Below are positions 17,739-26,783 of a stretch of DNA of 64,000 nt, piece after piece. The position numbers and the translations under genes were made by a program. The stretch is from Candidatus Fimenecus excrementigallinarum (GTDB lineage: Bacteria; Bacillota; Clostridia; Oscillospirales; Acutalibacteraceae). The notes beneath the pieces were generated by a model. The model did no database searches, had not been told where the DNA came from, and was given only the letters and a program-made list of their open reading frames with translations. The stretch lies in contig DVMW01000012.1 in the NCBI GenBank assembly GCA_018714805.1, positions 1 through 64,000 of the forward strand, written 5' to 3'. Position 1 is the stretch's first letter, and each line of letters opens with the position of its first letter.

Positions 17739-18550
17739 TTCGGGACATTACCATCGGGCAGTATTTCCCGGGCGTCTCGCTTTTGCACAGGCTCGACCCG
17801 CGCTTGAAGCTTGCGCTGACCTTTGCGTACATTGTCGCGATTTTTTTCTGTAAAAATTTCGTGTCGCTCGGCGTTTGCGTGCTGTACCTGCTTACGGCCG
17901 TGGCGCTGTCGCGTCTTTCTTTAAAGCTGCTTGCCAAAAGCCTGAAGCCGATTGTCATTTTGGTGCTGCTGACGTCGGTTTTGCAGATATTTTACAACGA
18001 CGACGGCGCGGTGCTTTTCGGCAAGGGCTGGTACGCCGTGACGACGGGCGGCGTTTTGATGGCGGTGTTCACCACCGTGCGCATTGTCTCCCTGGTGCTT
18101 GCAAGCTCGCTTTTGACCTATACAACGTCGCCGACGCTGCTGACCGACGCCATTGAGCGGCTGTTTTCCCCGCTGAAGAAGCTGCACATCAACGTGCATT
18201 CCATCGCGATGATGATGACCATTGCGCTGCGCTTCATTCCGCTTTTGATTGACGAGGTCGACAAAATCATGTCCGCCCAAAAAGCGCGCGGCGCACAGCT
18301 GGATTCCGGCGGCCTTCTCAAGCGCGGGCAGGCGCTCATTCCGGTATTCATCCCGCTGTTTGTCAATGCGTTTACGCGCGCGTATGACCTGGCGTTCGCC
18401 ATGGAGTGCCGCTGCTACCGCGGGGGCGAGGGGCGCACAAGGCTGCGGGTTATGCGCCTTGCCCTGCGCGACTGGCTGACGATGGCGGTCACCGTGCTTT
18501 GCTTTGCGGGCATCGGCGTTGCCAACGCGCTGATGGCGTCGCTGATTTGA
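17735..18550 (+). CDS. ecfT: ECF transporter transmembrane protein EcfT
   Basis: 271 residues with several membrane helices (LALTFAYIVAIFFCKNFVSL and IVILVLLTSVLQIFYN among them). The cytoplasmic coupling region carries the Ala-Arg-Gly type motifs QKARGAQLD and ECRCYRGGEGRTR that contact the EcfA subunits. QYFPGVSLLHRLDPRLKL at the N-terminus is a family hallmark. EcfT holds the S component and the two ATPases together. It is followed at 10 bases by truA, an arrangement common in Firmicutes. Confidence 0.95.
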   Translation: MIRDITIGQYFPGVSLLHRLDPRLKLALTFAYIVAIFFCKNFVSLGVCVLYLLTAVALSRLSLKLLAKSLKPIVILVLLTSVLQIFYNDDGAVLFGKGWYAVTTGGVLMAVFTTVRIVSLVLASSLLTYTTSPTLLTDAIERLFSPLKKLHINVHSIAMMMTIALRFIPLLIDEVDKIMSAQKARGAQLDSGGLLKRGQALIPVFIPLFVNAFTRAYDLAFAMECRCYRGGEGRTRLRVMRLALRDWLTMAVTVLCFAGIGVANALMASLI

Positions 18551-18560
18551 CGGGGGAGTT

Positions 18561-19304
18561 ATGCGAAATTTTCTGCTGACGCTGCTGTTTGACGGCGGCG
18601 CTTACCACGGCTGGCAGGTGCAGGAAAACGCCGTTACGGTGCAGGAGACGCTGCAAAACGCGGCCGAACGCATCCTGGGCGCGCGCTGCCCCGTGACCGG
18701 CTGCAGCCGCACGGACGCGGGCGTGCACGCGCTGGGCTTTTGCTGCTGCCTGCGCGCCGAAACCGGCCTTTCGCCCGAACGCCTGCAGGCGGCGCTCAAT
18801 GCGGTGCTGCCGCGGGACATTGCCGTAGGCGGCTGCCGCGAGGTGCCGCTGACGTTCCATCCCCGGTACGATTGCCGCAGAAAGACGTACCGGTACCTGG
18901 TCTGGAACGGCAAAACGCGCAACCCGTTTTACGAGGGACGCGCCTGTTTTTACCCTTACCGCTTAGACGCCCCGTTTTTGCACGCGCAGGCGCAGGCCTT
19001 TTGCGGGAAGCATGATTTTTCCGCCTTCTGCGCGGCGAACGGCAGCGTCGAGGACAAGGTTCGGACGATTTACGCCTTTTCGGTCGAGCGGGAGGGGGAT
19101 TTGGTTCGCTTCACCGTTACGGGCGACGGCTTTTTGTACAACATGGTGCGCATCCTGGTCGGCACGCTGCTGGATTTGCAGGCGGGCAGGCTCGAGGCAG
19201 GCTCCCTTCCCGCCGTGCTCGAAAGCCGGGACCGTGCGCGCGCCGGCGCGACCGCGCCGGCCGAGGGGCTGTATCTTGTGCGCGCGGACTATGCGGACAT
19301 ATAA
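18561..19304 (+). CDS. truA: tRNA pseudouridine(38-40) synthase
   Basis: 247 residues. LLFDGGAYHGWQVQENAVTV is the conserved N-terminus, GCSRTDAGVHALG holds the catalytic Asp, and YRYLVWNGKTRNPF and FTVTGDGFLYNMVRILVGTL are later signature blocks. TruA isomerises uridines 38-40 in the tRNA anticodon arm. It starts after GGGGGAG and belongs to the ecf run. Confidence 0.97.
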   Translation: MRNFLLTLLFDGGAYHGWQVQENAVTVQETLQNAAERILGARCPVTGCSRTDAGVHALGFCCCLRAETGLSPERLQAALNAVLPRDIAVGGCREVPLTFHPRYDCRRKTYRYLVWNGKTRNPFYEGRACFYPYRLDAPFLHAQAQAFCGKHDFSAFCAANGSVEDKVRTIYAFSVEREGDLVRFTVTGDGFLYNMVRILVGTLLDLQAGRLEAGSLPAVLESRDRARAGATAPAEGLYLVRADYADI

Positions 19305-19332
19305 AACAAAACGGTAAAGTGGGTCAAAGGGT

Positions 19333-20547
19333 ATGGAAAAACAGAAGGCGCCCGGGCGTAAACCGAAAAAACAGAAAAAGCGCGTGCCAAAGTCCGCGCG
19401 CGAACGGCTGTTCGCGGTGCTGAAGGCGGCCTGCGCTATTTTGGTCATTTTGGCGCTGGTGGTCATCGCCGCCCAGCGTTTCGGGAACGTGACGTTTTCG
19501 AGCGTCGGGGATTGGGTGGACTCCCTGGTCTCCGGGCTGCAGCGCGGAGACGGGTACCCGTATTATTTCGAGGACAGCAGCGTGCTGTTCGTCGAACCCA
19601 TCGGCTCCGACCTTTTGGTGGTTACGGAACACGACACCTACGTGCTCGACAAAACGGCGCGGCGCACCAACACGCTGCCGCACACCTATACCGCGCCCTA
19701 TGCGGACAGCCGCAGCGGCCGCGTCCTGTTTTTGGACGTCGGCGGCACGACCTACCGCATCCAGTCCAAAAGCCGGCTGCTGTATGAGGGGACGAGCGCG
19801 CAGCGGCTTTTGACCGGGGCGATTGCGGAAAACGGCGCCGTGGCGCTGGCGTCGCGCGGGGAAAATGCGCAAAGTATGCTGACCGTGCTCGACAGCCGCC
19901 AGCAGGAGGTGTTCCGGTGGAACTGCGCGGCGGAAACGATTGTCGCCGTCGGCATTTCCGACCGGGGCAAGCGCGCCGCGGCAGCGGTGCTCGGCGCCGA
20001 AAACGGCGAGCTGTATACCAAGGTCCATTTGTTTGATTTCGACTATAACGAGCCGATTGCCTCCTTTACGTTCCCGGAGCCCGTGTCCGGGATAGTATAT
20101 CTTGCCGAGGACCGCGTCCTTTTGACCGGCGAACGGGTTTTCGCGCTGGTCGAGGACGGGCAGCTTTCCTGGCAGGAGGACTTGTCCCTCAACACGCTTT
20201 CCGCGGTCTGCACGTCGGAGGACGGCATGACGGCCGCCGTGTTTTCCAAGTACGGCAGCAGCGCGGTCAAAATCATCCGCGCATATAACGACAAGGGCGA
20301 GCAGCTTTTTGAAACGGAGCTTGCCGAGCCCGTTAAAAACGTTTCGTGCGACGGGCGGCACGTCTCGGTGCTGACCGACAGCTTCCTGTACCAGTACGAC
20401 CGCGGCGGGACGGTCGTCGGACAGGCGGCGGTCGACGCGGACAGCATCCGGCCCTTTACGGACGGGCGAAAAACCTATGTCTGCGTGCTGGGGGGCGTGC
20501 GCTGCTACGACACGACCGAAATGCTGACGGAAAACGCCGAATCGTAA
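19333..20547 (+). CDS. DUF5711-type single-pass membrane protein
   Basis: 404 residues. A lysine/arginine-rich cytosolic tail (KAPGRKPKKQKKRVPKS) precedes one membrane helix at about 35-55, leaving a large outer domain. The outer part consists of repeated beta-strand blocks (SVLFVEPIGSDLLVVTEH, GAIAENGAVALASRG, VYLAEDRVLLTGERVFAL, KNVSCDGRHVSVLTDS), consistent with a beta-propeller-like fold. This matches the DUF5711 group common in Clostridia, next to CvpA-type genes. The function is unknown. It is 28 bases after truA, and the next gene has its own promoter. Confidence 0.75.
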   Translation: MEKQKAPGRKPKKQKKRVPKSARERLFAVLKAACAILVILALVVIAAQRFGNVTFSSVGDWVDSLVSGLQRGDGYPYYFEDSSVLFVEPIGSDLLVVTEHDTYVLDKTARRTNTLPHTYTAPYADSRSGRVLFLDVGGTTYRIQSKSRLLYEGTSAQRLLTGAIAENGAVALASRGENAQSMLTVLDSRQQEVFRWNCAAETIVAVGISDRGKRAAAAVLGAENGELYTKVHLFDFDYNEPIASFTFPEPVSGIVYLAEDRVLLTGERVFALVEDGQLSWQEDLSLNTLSAVCTSEDGMTAAVFSKYGSSAVKIIRAYNDKGEQLFETELAEPVKNVSCDGRHVSVLTDSFLYQYDRGGTVVGQAAVDADSIRPFTDGRKTYVCVLGGVRCYDTTEMLTENAES

Positions 20548-20556
20548 GAAATCCGG

Positions 20557-20585
20557 TTGCGGGGCGCGTTCCCGTATGATACAAT
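20557..20585 (+). promoter_or_regulatory. Promoter for cvpA-pgsA-clp
   Basis: TTGCGG, a 17-base spacer and TACAAT. The track start for the cvpA ORF (20576) falls inside this promoter, so the start was moved to 20627. Confidence 0.6.
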
Positions 20586-20626
20586 ATGGACAGAAAGGGG
20601 CCGGGCTTCCGGCCAAGGGTGTGCCT

Positions 20627-21319
20627 ATGGGCCTTGCAATCGATTTGATTTTCCTGTGCATTGTCGGCGCGACCGTCGGCGTCGGCGCAAAAAAAGGCGT
20701 GGTCAAAACGGTGCTGGACATTGTCGCCGTGGTGCTTGCCGTCGTGCTGGCGGGCGCGTTGGCCGCGCCGTTTGCAGAGGGCGTTTACGACGCGCTGCTG
20801 GAGGACCCCGTGCGCGAGCGCGTGGAGGAGGCGCTGCCGGAAAGCGGCGAAGCGGCGGCAAGTGTGCAGCTGGTTTTGGAGGGCCTGCCGGAGTTTGTGA
20901 CGGATTACCTTGCACAGTCCGGCTTTGACGTCGACGCGCTGACCGAGCGCGTTTCCGAAAGCACGCGGACCGAGGACGCCGTCCAGCAGATTGCGGATTC
21001 CGTCGCGCGGCCCGTCTGCGTCGCGGCGCTGAAGGCCATCCTGTTTCTGATGCTGGGCGTGGTGCTGCTCGCCGTGTTCCAGATTTTGGCCGACCTGGTT
21101 TCCAAGCTGTTTAAGGTGCCCGTTGTGCGCACGCTCAACGCGGGCCTCGGCGCGGCGCTCGGCGCTGTGAAGGGGCTGTTTCTGGTCGTTTTATTCAGCA
21201 TATTTTTGCTGGTGCTGTCGCCGCACATCGGCGGCGAATTTTCCGAGATGGTCTCGGATTCCTTTACGGTAGAGCAGGTCGAACGCCTTTTGCCGGAAGG
21301 CTTGGCCGCGAAAATATAA
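20627..21319 (+). CDS. CvpA family membrane protein
   Basis: The start at ATG 20627 follows AAGGG by seven bases; a GTG at 20621 is less likely. The protein has 230 residues. Membrane helices lie near the N-terminus (IDLIFLCIVGATVGVGAKKG) and in the middle to C-terminal part (AILFLMLGVVLLAVFQILADL and LGAALGAVKGLFLVVLFSIFLLVL). The GxxKG and GAVKGLF turns are typical of CvpA. Members are linked to colicin V export, cell-envelope integrity and division-related phenotypes; the precise function is unsettled. A roughly 90-residue acidic outer loop follows helix 2. It sits 15 bases before pgsA. Confidence 0.8.
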   Translation: MGLAIDLIFLCIVGATVGVGAKKGVVKTVLDIVAVVLAVVLAGALAAPFAEGVYDALLEDPVRERVEEALPESGEAAASVQLVLEGLPEFVTDYLAQSGFDVDALTERVSESTRTEDAVQQIADSVARPVCVAALKAILFLMLGVVLLAVFQILADLVSKLFKVPVVRTLNAGLGAALGAVKGLFLVVLFSIFLLVLSPHIGGEFSEMVSDSFTVEQVERLLPEGLAAKI

Positions 21320-21334
21320 GGAGAGAGATAAGGT

Positions 21335-21973
21335 ATGAAGGAAAACCTGAAAAGGCTGTTTACCGGGTGCTGGACGGTGCCGAATCTGCTGTCGCTGATT
21401 CGCATTTTGCTGATTCCCGTGTTCGGTGTGCTGTTTTATAACGGCGAGGCGCTGTGGGCGGTGGTCGTGCTCATTTTGTCGGGGCTTACCGACCTGTTTG
21501 ACGGCAAAATTGCGCGCCGCTTTAACCAGATAAGCGAGCTCGGCAAAATTCTCGACCCCATTGCGGACAAGCTCACGCAGATTACCATTGCGATTGTGAT
21601 TTTCCTGGTGCTGGACAAGTCGCAGGACCCGACCATGCAGTGGTTCAAATGGGTGTTCCTGTTCTTCCTGTTTAAGGAGCTGCTCATGATTCTCGGCGGC
21701 GCGGTGATGCTTGCCGTCGGACTGCGGCCGGGCGCGGCGGAAATTTACGGCAAGGTCGCGACCTTCGTGTTTTACGGCGTCATGGTCGTCGTGCTGGCGT
21801 TCGGGCCGGAGGTCGGCGCGCTGTGCAGCTGGTTCACGCTGCCCAAGCCCGTGATGATTGGGCTTGTTATCCTGTCTGCGGCGCTTACGTTTGTGGCGCT
21901 GCTCAGCTACATACCCGGCACCTTCCGTCAATTCAAGGAAAAGAAGCAAAAGGCAAAGGAACCGAAAGAATGA
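21335..21973 (+). CDS. pgsA: CDP-diacylglycerol-glycerol-3-phosphate phosphatidyltransferase
   Basis: 212 residues. WTVPNLLSLIRILLIPVFG is the usual N-terminus, and the CDP-alcohol phosphotransferase motif is complete: LTDLFDGKIARRFNQIS then GKILDPIADK. It makes phosphatidylglycerol phosphate, the first committed step to phosphatidylglycerol and cardiolipin, in the membrane. The C-terminal tail is lysine-rich (KEKKQKAKEPKE). Its TGA overlaps the ATG of the Clp gene (ATGA). Confidence 0.92.
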   Translation: MKENLKRLFTGCWTVPNLLSLIRILLIPVFGVLFYNGEALWAVVVLILSGLTDLFDGKIARRFNQISELGKILDPIADKLTQITIAIVIFLVLDKSQDPTMQWFKWVFLFFLFKELLMILGGAVMLAVGLRPGAAEIYGKVATFVFYGVMVVVLAFGPEVGALCSWFTLPKPVMIGLVILSAALTFVALLSYIPGTFRQFKEKKQKAKEPKE

Positions 21974-24318
21974 ACAAAGGTATGCTGTGCAGCCGGTGCC
22001 ATAAGAATCCGGCGGTGTTTTTCATCTCGCGGATGGAGGGGGAGAAAACCATCAACGAGGGCCTGTGCATCAAATGCGCGATGGAGCTGAACATCGGCCC
22101 CATTAAGCAGATGATGGAGCAAATGGGCATTACGGAAGAGGAAATGAAAGAGGCTGCCGAGCAAATGGAGCAGATGATGGAGAATGCGGACGGCTACGAG
22201 GGCTTCCAGCCCGGCGGGGCGCTGCCGCTCTCCTTCATGCAAAGCCTGTTCCCGGGCGCGGGCGCCGACAAGGCGGAGGAGGAAGACGGCGACCGCATCG
22301 ACCCGTCCGAGGTCAGCGTCGTCGGCGAGCCGACCAAAGGCCCCGCGGCGCAGAAGGGGAAAAGCAAGAACCAGAAAAAGCGGAAATTCCTAACGCTGTA
22401 CTGCACGGACCTCACCGAGCGCGCGCGCGGCGGGCAGTTGGACCGCATCGTCGGGCGCGACCGGGAAATTTACCGGACGATTCAGATTCTCTGCCGCCGG
22501 ACGAAAAACAACCCCTGCCTTATCGGCGAACCCGGCGTCGGCAAAACCGCCATTGCGGAGGGTCTCGCGCAAAAGATTGCGGCGGGGAAGGTGCCGGCGA
22601 AGCTCGCCGACAAGGAAATCCACCTGCTCGATTTGACCGCTTTGGTTGCCGGCACGCAGTTCCGCGGGCAGTTTGAAAGCCGCATCAAGGGGCTGATTGA
22701 CGAGGTCAAGGCCGAGGGCAACATCATCCTGTTTATCGACGAGGTGCACAACCTTGTCGGGACGGGCGACGCCGAGGGGACGATGAACGCGGCGAACATT
22801 TTGAAGCCGGCGCTGTCCCGCGGCGAGATTCAGGTTATCGGGGCGACGACCTTCAACGAGTACCGCCAGCATATAGAAAAGGACGCGGCGCTGGAGCGCC
22901 GGTTCCAGCCGGTCAAGGTCGAGGAGCCGTCGGTCGAGGACGCGTACCAGATTTTGCTCGGGATTAAAAGCTATTACGAAAATTACCACCGCGTGCGCAT
23001 TTCCGACTCGCTGGTCCGCAAGGCGGTCATGCTGTCCGAGCGGTATATTACGGACCGCTTTTTGCCGGATAAGGCCATAGACCTTTTGGACGAGGCCTGC
23101 ACGAACGCGAACCTGCGCAACAAGGCCATCAGCGATTACGAGCTGTTTTTGCGGCACAAGGAAGCGCTGAAGGCCCGGGAGGAGGCGCTGGTCACCGCCG
23201 CGGAGACCGAGAACGACGAGCAGAAGAAAAACGCGAACTACGCGTCCCTGGCCCAGGTGCGCTCGGAGCTGCTTGTCTGCGACCAGAAGGAGCCCGCCCT
23301 GCGGGAAAAGGCCGACGACAATTATGTGACCGAGGAGGATTTGGCGCGGGTTATTAACCTTTGGACGGGGATTCCGACGACCAAAATCGTCGAAGGCGAC
23401 GTCAAGCGCCTTGTGGGGCTTGAGGACCGCTTAAAGGCGCATCTTATCGGGCAGGACGAGGCGGTGGACTTGGTTTCCGCCGCGATTCGCCGCAGCCGCA
23501 TCCAGCTGTCCGTTCAAAAGCGTCCCGCGTCGTTCATCTTCGTCGGGCCCACGGGCGTGGGCAAAACCGAGCTTGTCAAGCTGCTTTCCAAGGAGCTGTT
23601 CGACACGCCCGAAACGCTTATCCGGCTTGATATGTCGGAATTTATGGAAAAGCATTCCGTCTCGCGGCTTATCGGCTCGCCGCCCGGCTACGTGGGCTAC
23701 GACGAGGCCGGCCAGCTGACGGAAAAGGTGCGCCGCAAGCCGTATTCGGTTATCCTGTTTGACGAGATTGAAAAGGCGCACCCGGACGTGATGAACATCC
23801 TTTTGCAAATTTTGGACGAGGGCAAGACGAACGACGCGCACGGGCGCACCGTCAGCTTCGCGAACACCGTTATCATCATGACCTCCAACGCCGGCAGCGA
23901 CCGGCAGGGCGGGGCCCTGGGCTTCGGCAAGGCGCCGGGCGACGTCAAAAAAGAACAGGCCTTAAAGGCGCTGCGCGAATTTCTGCGGCCGGAATTTTTG
24001 GGCCGTGTCGATGAAATTGTCGTGTTCAACGAGCTGACCGAAGAGAATTACTGCGAAATCGCCGCCCTGATGCTCGGCGAGCTGCAGGAGGCCCTGCGCG
24101 ACAAGGGGATTGCGCTAAGCTTTGCGCCGGAGGTGCCGAAGCTGCTGGTTTCCAAAATGGACGGCAACGTCCGCGGTGCGCGCGATTTGCGCAACGTCAT
24201 CCGCCGCGAGGTGGAGGACCGGCTTTCAACGTACCTTGTCGAGCACGTGGACGACCACGCCTCCGCCTTGCGCCTTGCGGAGCGCGGCGGCGAGGTTGCC
24301 CTCGAGCTGGACGCGTAA
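21970..24318 (+). CDS. ClpC-like AAA+ unfoldase with zinc-finger N-terminus
   Basis: ATG 21970 overlaps the pgsA stop, giving 782 residues; the track start at 21823 is inside pgsA. The usual Clp N-repeat domain is absent. Instead residues 1-35 carry CSRCHKNPAVFF...CIKCA, a four-cysteine zinc site like the one in McsA, followed by an acidic Met-rich linker. AAA domain 1 has GEPGVGKTAIAEG, FIDEVHNLVGTGDAEG and GATTFNEY. AAA domain 2 has GPTGVGKTELVK, LFDEIEKAHPDV and MTSNAG. A short coiled-coil M region (about 405-450) lies between them. It probably unfolds substrates for ClpP, which is not in this window. Confidence 0.9.
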   Translation: MNKGMLCSRCHKNPAVFFISRMEGEKTINEGLCIKCAMELNIGPIKQMMEQMGITEEEMKEAAEQMEQMMENADGYEGFQPGGALPLSFMQSLFPGAGADKAEEEDGDRIDPSEVSVVGEPTKGPAAQKGKSKNQKKRKFLTLYCTDLTERARGGQLDRIVGRDREIYRTIQILCRRTKNNPCLIGEPGVGKTAIAEGLAQKIAAGKVPAKLADKEIHLLDLTALVAGTQFRGQFESRIKGLIDEVKAEGNIILFIDEVHNLVGTGDAEGTMNAANILKPALSRGEIQVIGATTFNEYRQHIEKDAALERRFQPVKVEEPSVEDAYQILLGIKSYYENYHRVRISDSLVRKAVMLSERYITDRFLPDKAIDLLDEACTNANLRNKAISDYELFLRHKEALKAREEALVTAAETENDEQKKNANYASLAQVRSELLVCDQKEPALREKADDNYVTEEDLARVINLWTGIPTTKIVEGDVKRLVGLEDRLKAHLIGQDEAVDLVSAAIRRSRIQLSVQKRPASFIFVGPTGVGKTELVKLLSKELFDTPETLIRLDMSEFMEKHSVSRLIGSPPGYVGYDEAGQLTEKVRRKPYSVILFDEIEKAHPDVMNILLQILDEGKTNDAHGRTVSFANTVIIMTSNAGSDRQGGALGFGKAPGDVKKEQALKALREFLRPEFLGRVDEIVVFNELTEENYCEIAALMLGELQEALRDKGIALSFAPEVPKLLVSKMDGNVRGARDLRNVIRREVEDRLSTYLVEHVDDHASALRLAERGGEVALELDA

Positions 24319-24332
24319 CCGAAATATATACA

Positions 24333-24378
24333 GCGCCGCCCCGGCTGAACCGTTCAGCCGGGGCGGCGCTTGTTTTGT
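24333..24378 (+). terminator. Strong terminator between convergent clp and phosphatase genes
   Basis: GCGCCGCCCCGGCTGAA, a CCG-centred loop and TTCAGCCGGGGCGGCGC, followed by TTGTTTTGTTTTTT on the plus strand. Confidence 0.92.
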
Positions 24379-24381
24379 TTT

Positions 24382-25110
24382 TTAGTGGCGCTCGTTCTCG
24401 TTTTCGTACATCTCGCAGAACCGCGCGGCAAAGGCGGGCGGCTCGCCGTTCGCGTACAGATGGGAAATATCTCCGAACGCGCTGCAGCGGAAAACGGCGA
24501 CGCCCTTTTCGCGCTCCTCGGTATACAGCGTCGTCACCGAGGTCGGTGCGGCGCAGAAGCCCTGCCAGAGCACGACGGGCGAAACGTGCAGGAGGTGCGA
24601 CAGCATCACGCATTCCACGCCGAAATGGCAGAAAAAGGCGAGCGTGTCCATGTTCGGCGATTCGGCGCGGTAGGCGTTGCCGCTGCGTCTGTAGCCGTGC
24701 GACGTGAGCACCTTGTCCAGTCCCTTGCAGACGCGGCGGTATTCCGACGGCAGCGTGCGGCCGGTGCGCATACGCGGCGCCGTCATCCATTCGTGGAAGT
24801 CATAAAGCGCCTCGTGCTTCGTGTAAAAGGAGGGCAGCAGGTCCCATGTCCCGCATTTTTTGCCGGTCGCCTCGTCCCGGACCGGCGCGTGGAACTCCCG
24901 CAGCCAGCCGAGCGTCTTGCCCCGGCGCCCCATGGCGCGCAGCGTATAGGCGGCGGTCGCCTGCGCGCGGCCGAGCGGGGAGAGGTAAAACGCGTCTATC
25001 TTTTCCTTTTGCAGGCGTTCGGCGAGAAACTGCGCCTCCCGCCTGCCTTTTTCCGTCAGGGAGTCAATCGCATAGTCCGGGTCGCCGTGGCGGATGATAA
25101 GCAGGCGCAT
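24382..25110 (-). CDS. Histidine phosphatase family protein
   Basis: 242 residues. The N-terminal LLIIRHGDPDYAIDSLTEKG carries the RHG motif with the phosphorylated His, and FYLSPLGRAQATAAYT provides the conserved Arg. The second catalytic His is in FFCHFGVECVMLSH. This is the phosphoglycerate-mutase-like (branch 1) fold, usually cytosolic. The substrate cannot be assigned. It lies 3 bases after the GPH transporter gene and is probably in its operon, which suggests handling of a sugar phosphate or glycoside; that link is inference. Confidence 0.82.
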   Translation of the reverse strand: MRLLIIRHGDPDYAIDSLTEKGRREAQFLAERLQKEKIDAFYLSPLGRAQATAAYTLRAMGRRGKTLGWLREFHAPVRDEATGKKCGTWDLLPSFYTKHEALYDFHEWMTAPRMRTGRTLPSEYRRVCKGLDKVLTSHGYRRSGNAYRAESPNMDTLAFFCHFGVECVMLSHLLHVSPVVLWQGFCAAPTSVTTLYTEEREKGVAVFRCSAFGDISHLYANGEPPAFAARFCEMYENENERH

Positions 25111-25113
25111 CGC

Positions 25114-26532
25114 TTATGCCCCGGCGCCGTCGGTCTTTTCGTCGCGGGCGTTGACAAAGGCCAGCACCTTTTGGGAAAGCTCGCCGTAGAGCTTGTATTT
25201 TTTGGAAAAGACCAGGAACGAGATAAAGACCAGAACCGGCGGCACCACAAAGGTCAGCACGCTGATGGTGGTTTCGGCAAACGGCGTCTGCGCCTGCACA
25301 TTGCCGTCATACCCGGAAATGCCGAAGCCGGAGAACATGATGATGGTCTGGATGGTGTACGCCATTTTCTGCAAAAAGCCCTTCATCGCAAAGGTCGTGC
25401 TTTCGCTGCGCCTGCCGGTGCGGTATTCGCCGTAATCCACAATGTCGGCGAGCATCACGGTCTGGTTGACGAACATGGACGCAATCCCGACGGACGCGAC
25501 AATGTAGGAAAGGTTCAGAAGCAGCATATTGTGCAGCACAGGGCCGCACAGAATCATCAGCGCATAACCGACAATGACCATCACAAGGCAGAACTGGTAG
25601 ATGGTCCGGCGCGTGTATTTTTTCTGCATCAGCGGAATGACGAACAGACCGAGGAACGAGCCGACCGCGCCGAAGGCCGCGAAGGTGCTTTGCTTGGTGA
25701 TGTTGCCCTCCACGTTGTCAAAATAATAGGAGCCGACGCCGCTTGTCAGGTACCAGCCCGCGTTGGAAAGCATCGCAAAAACCATGAATACAACGAGCTG
25801 GTCGTTGGTGCGCAGAACCTCGAAGATTTTCTTGAAGCTGAATTTTTCGTTGTTGTAGATGACGTGCTTTTCGCGCGTGACGCTGACGCAAATGACGGCG
25901 AACATGACGAGCAGCACCGCGCAGATGATTGCCCAGCGGCTGAAGCCCTGCGCGCTGACTTCGCGCTCCGCCTCGCTGTCGCCGCTGCCAAGCAGGACGA
26001 GCGCAAACGGGGTGAAAATGGTGATGATGCCCTGCCCGATGCCGCTGAAGGTGCGGGCGATGGTCGAAATGATGCTGCGCTCGCCCGGGTCATTCGTAAA
26101 GCTCGGCACCATGCTCCAGTAGGGAATGTCCGCCATCGTGTTCGTCATGCCCCACATCACATACATGACGGCGACGTACACATACATCCACACAGAGCCC
26201 TGGCGGATGCCGGGGTTCGTGAACATCATCGCAAGCACGATGGCGTTTAAGCTGGTGCCGATGAGAATCCACGGGCGGTACTTGCCCATGCGCGTTTTCG
26301 TGTGGTCCACGATAACGCCCATCATCGGGTCATTGATGCCGTCCCAAATACGCGCCAGGGGCGTTAAAATGAGCAGGAAGGCGGCGGGCATCAGCAGCAC
26401 GTCGGTGAGATATTTGGACAGGTACGAGTAAAACAGCCCGTAGCTTAAATCCAGCCCTACCGCGCCGATGCCGTAGCCGATATAGCGGCCGAAGCGCGCC
26501 GGGCTTTTTTTGGCGGTTGCAGTCGAATCCAT
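25114..26532 (-). CDS. GPH-family (MelB-like) sugar:cation symporter
   Basis: The start is the ATG at 26532 after GGAGG, giving 472 residues; the longer track ORF lacks an upstream signal. Twelve hydrophobic segments are expected. The GPH signature is clear: LARIWDGINDPMMGVIVDHT followed by RMGKYRPWILIG. A second conserved block is the cytoplasmic loop with RREKHVI-type residues after the sixth helix. These proteins import galactosides, glucuronides or pentosides with Na+ or H+; the specificity is unknown. It is transcribed away from the cohesin gene, with its own promoter. Confidence 0.88.
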   Translation of the reverse strand: MDSTATAKKSPARFGRYIGYGIGAVGLDLSYGLFYSYLSKYLTDVLLMPAAFLLILTPLARIWDGINDPMMGVIVDHTKTRMGKYRPWILIGTSLNAIVLAMMFTNPGIRQGSVWMYVYVAVMYVMWGMTNTMADIPYWSMVPSFTNDPGERSIISTIARTFSGIGQGIITIFTPFALVLLGSGDSEAEREVSAQGFSRWAIICAVLLVMFAVICVSVTREKHVIYNNEKFSFKKIFEVLRTNDQLVVFMVFAMLSNAGWYLTSGVGSYYFDNVEGNITKQSTFAAFGAVGSFLGLFVIPLMQKKYTRRTIYQFCLVMVIVGYALMILCGPVLHNMLLLNLSYIVASVGIASMFVNQTVMLADIVDYGEYRTGRRSESTTFAMKGFLQKMAYTIQTIIMFSGFGISGYDGNVQAQTPFAETTISVLTFVVPPVLVFISFLVFSKKYKLYGELSQKVLAFVNARDEKTDGAGA

Positions 26533-26562
26533 AGCGTTGACCTCCGAGAAATTGCTGCTTCT

Positions 26563-26591
26563 ATGATACCTGTTTTTTCCCTTTCCGTCAA
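26563..26591 (-). promoter_or_regulatory. Promoter for the GPH transporter operon
   Basis: On the minus strand, TTGACG, a 17-base spacer and TATCAT, about 30 bases before the ATG at 26532. Confidence 0.7.
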
Positions 26592-26745
26592 CCGTTGCGC
26601 GCAAAACCCGCAAAAAGCCGCGCAAAGGTAAAAAACTGTACGAAAAAGCCCCCGGTTTGCCCCTTTTTTCCGCCGCAACGCGGCGGGATGTGTAAAAAAA
26701 CGCAAGGTGTACTCTGCCAGCATATAGAAAAAATGTTTTGGATTC

Positions 26746-26772
26746 CCTATAATATTTTTATCCTATAGTATT
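26746..26772 (+). promoter_or_regulatory. -10 region with 11-base direct repeats before the cohesin gene
   Basis: TATAAT at 26748-26753 is a likely -10, although no good -35 is visible. CCTATAATATT (26746) is repeated as CCTATAGTATT (26762), 16 bases apart with one mismatch. The repeat could be a regulator site or a duplicated -10. The start codon lies 11 bases after the second copy. Confidence 0.4.
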
Positions 26773-26783
26773 CGAGGGATAAA

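Noticed and set aside
24370-26250. 626-residue plus-strand ORF opposite the phosphatase and GPH genes
   Set aside because: It is rich in His/Arg/Gly, lacks any domain, and mirrors the codon bias of two clear minus-strand genes with full motifs.
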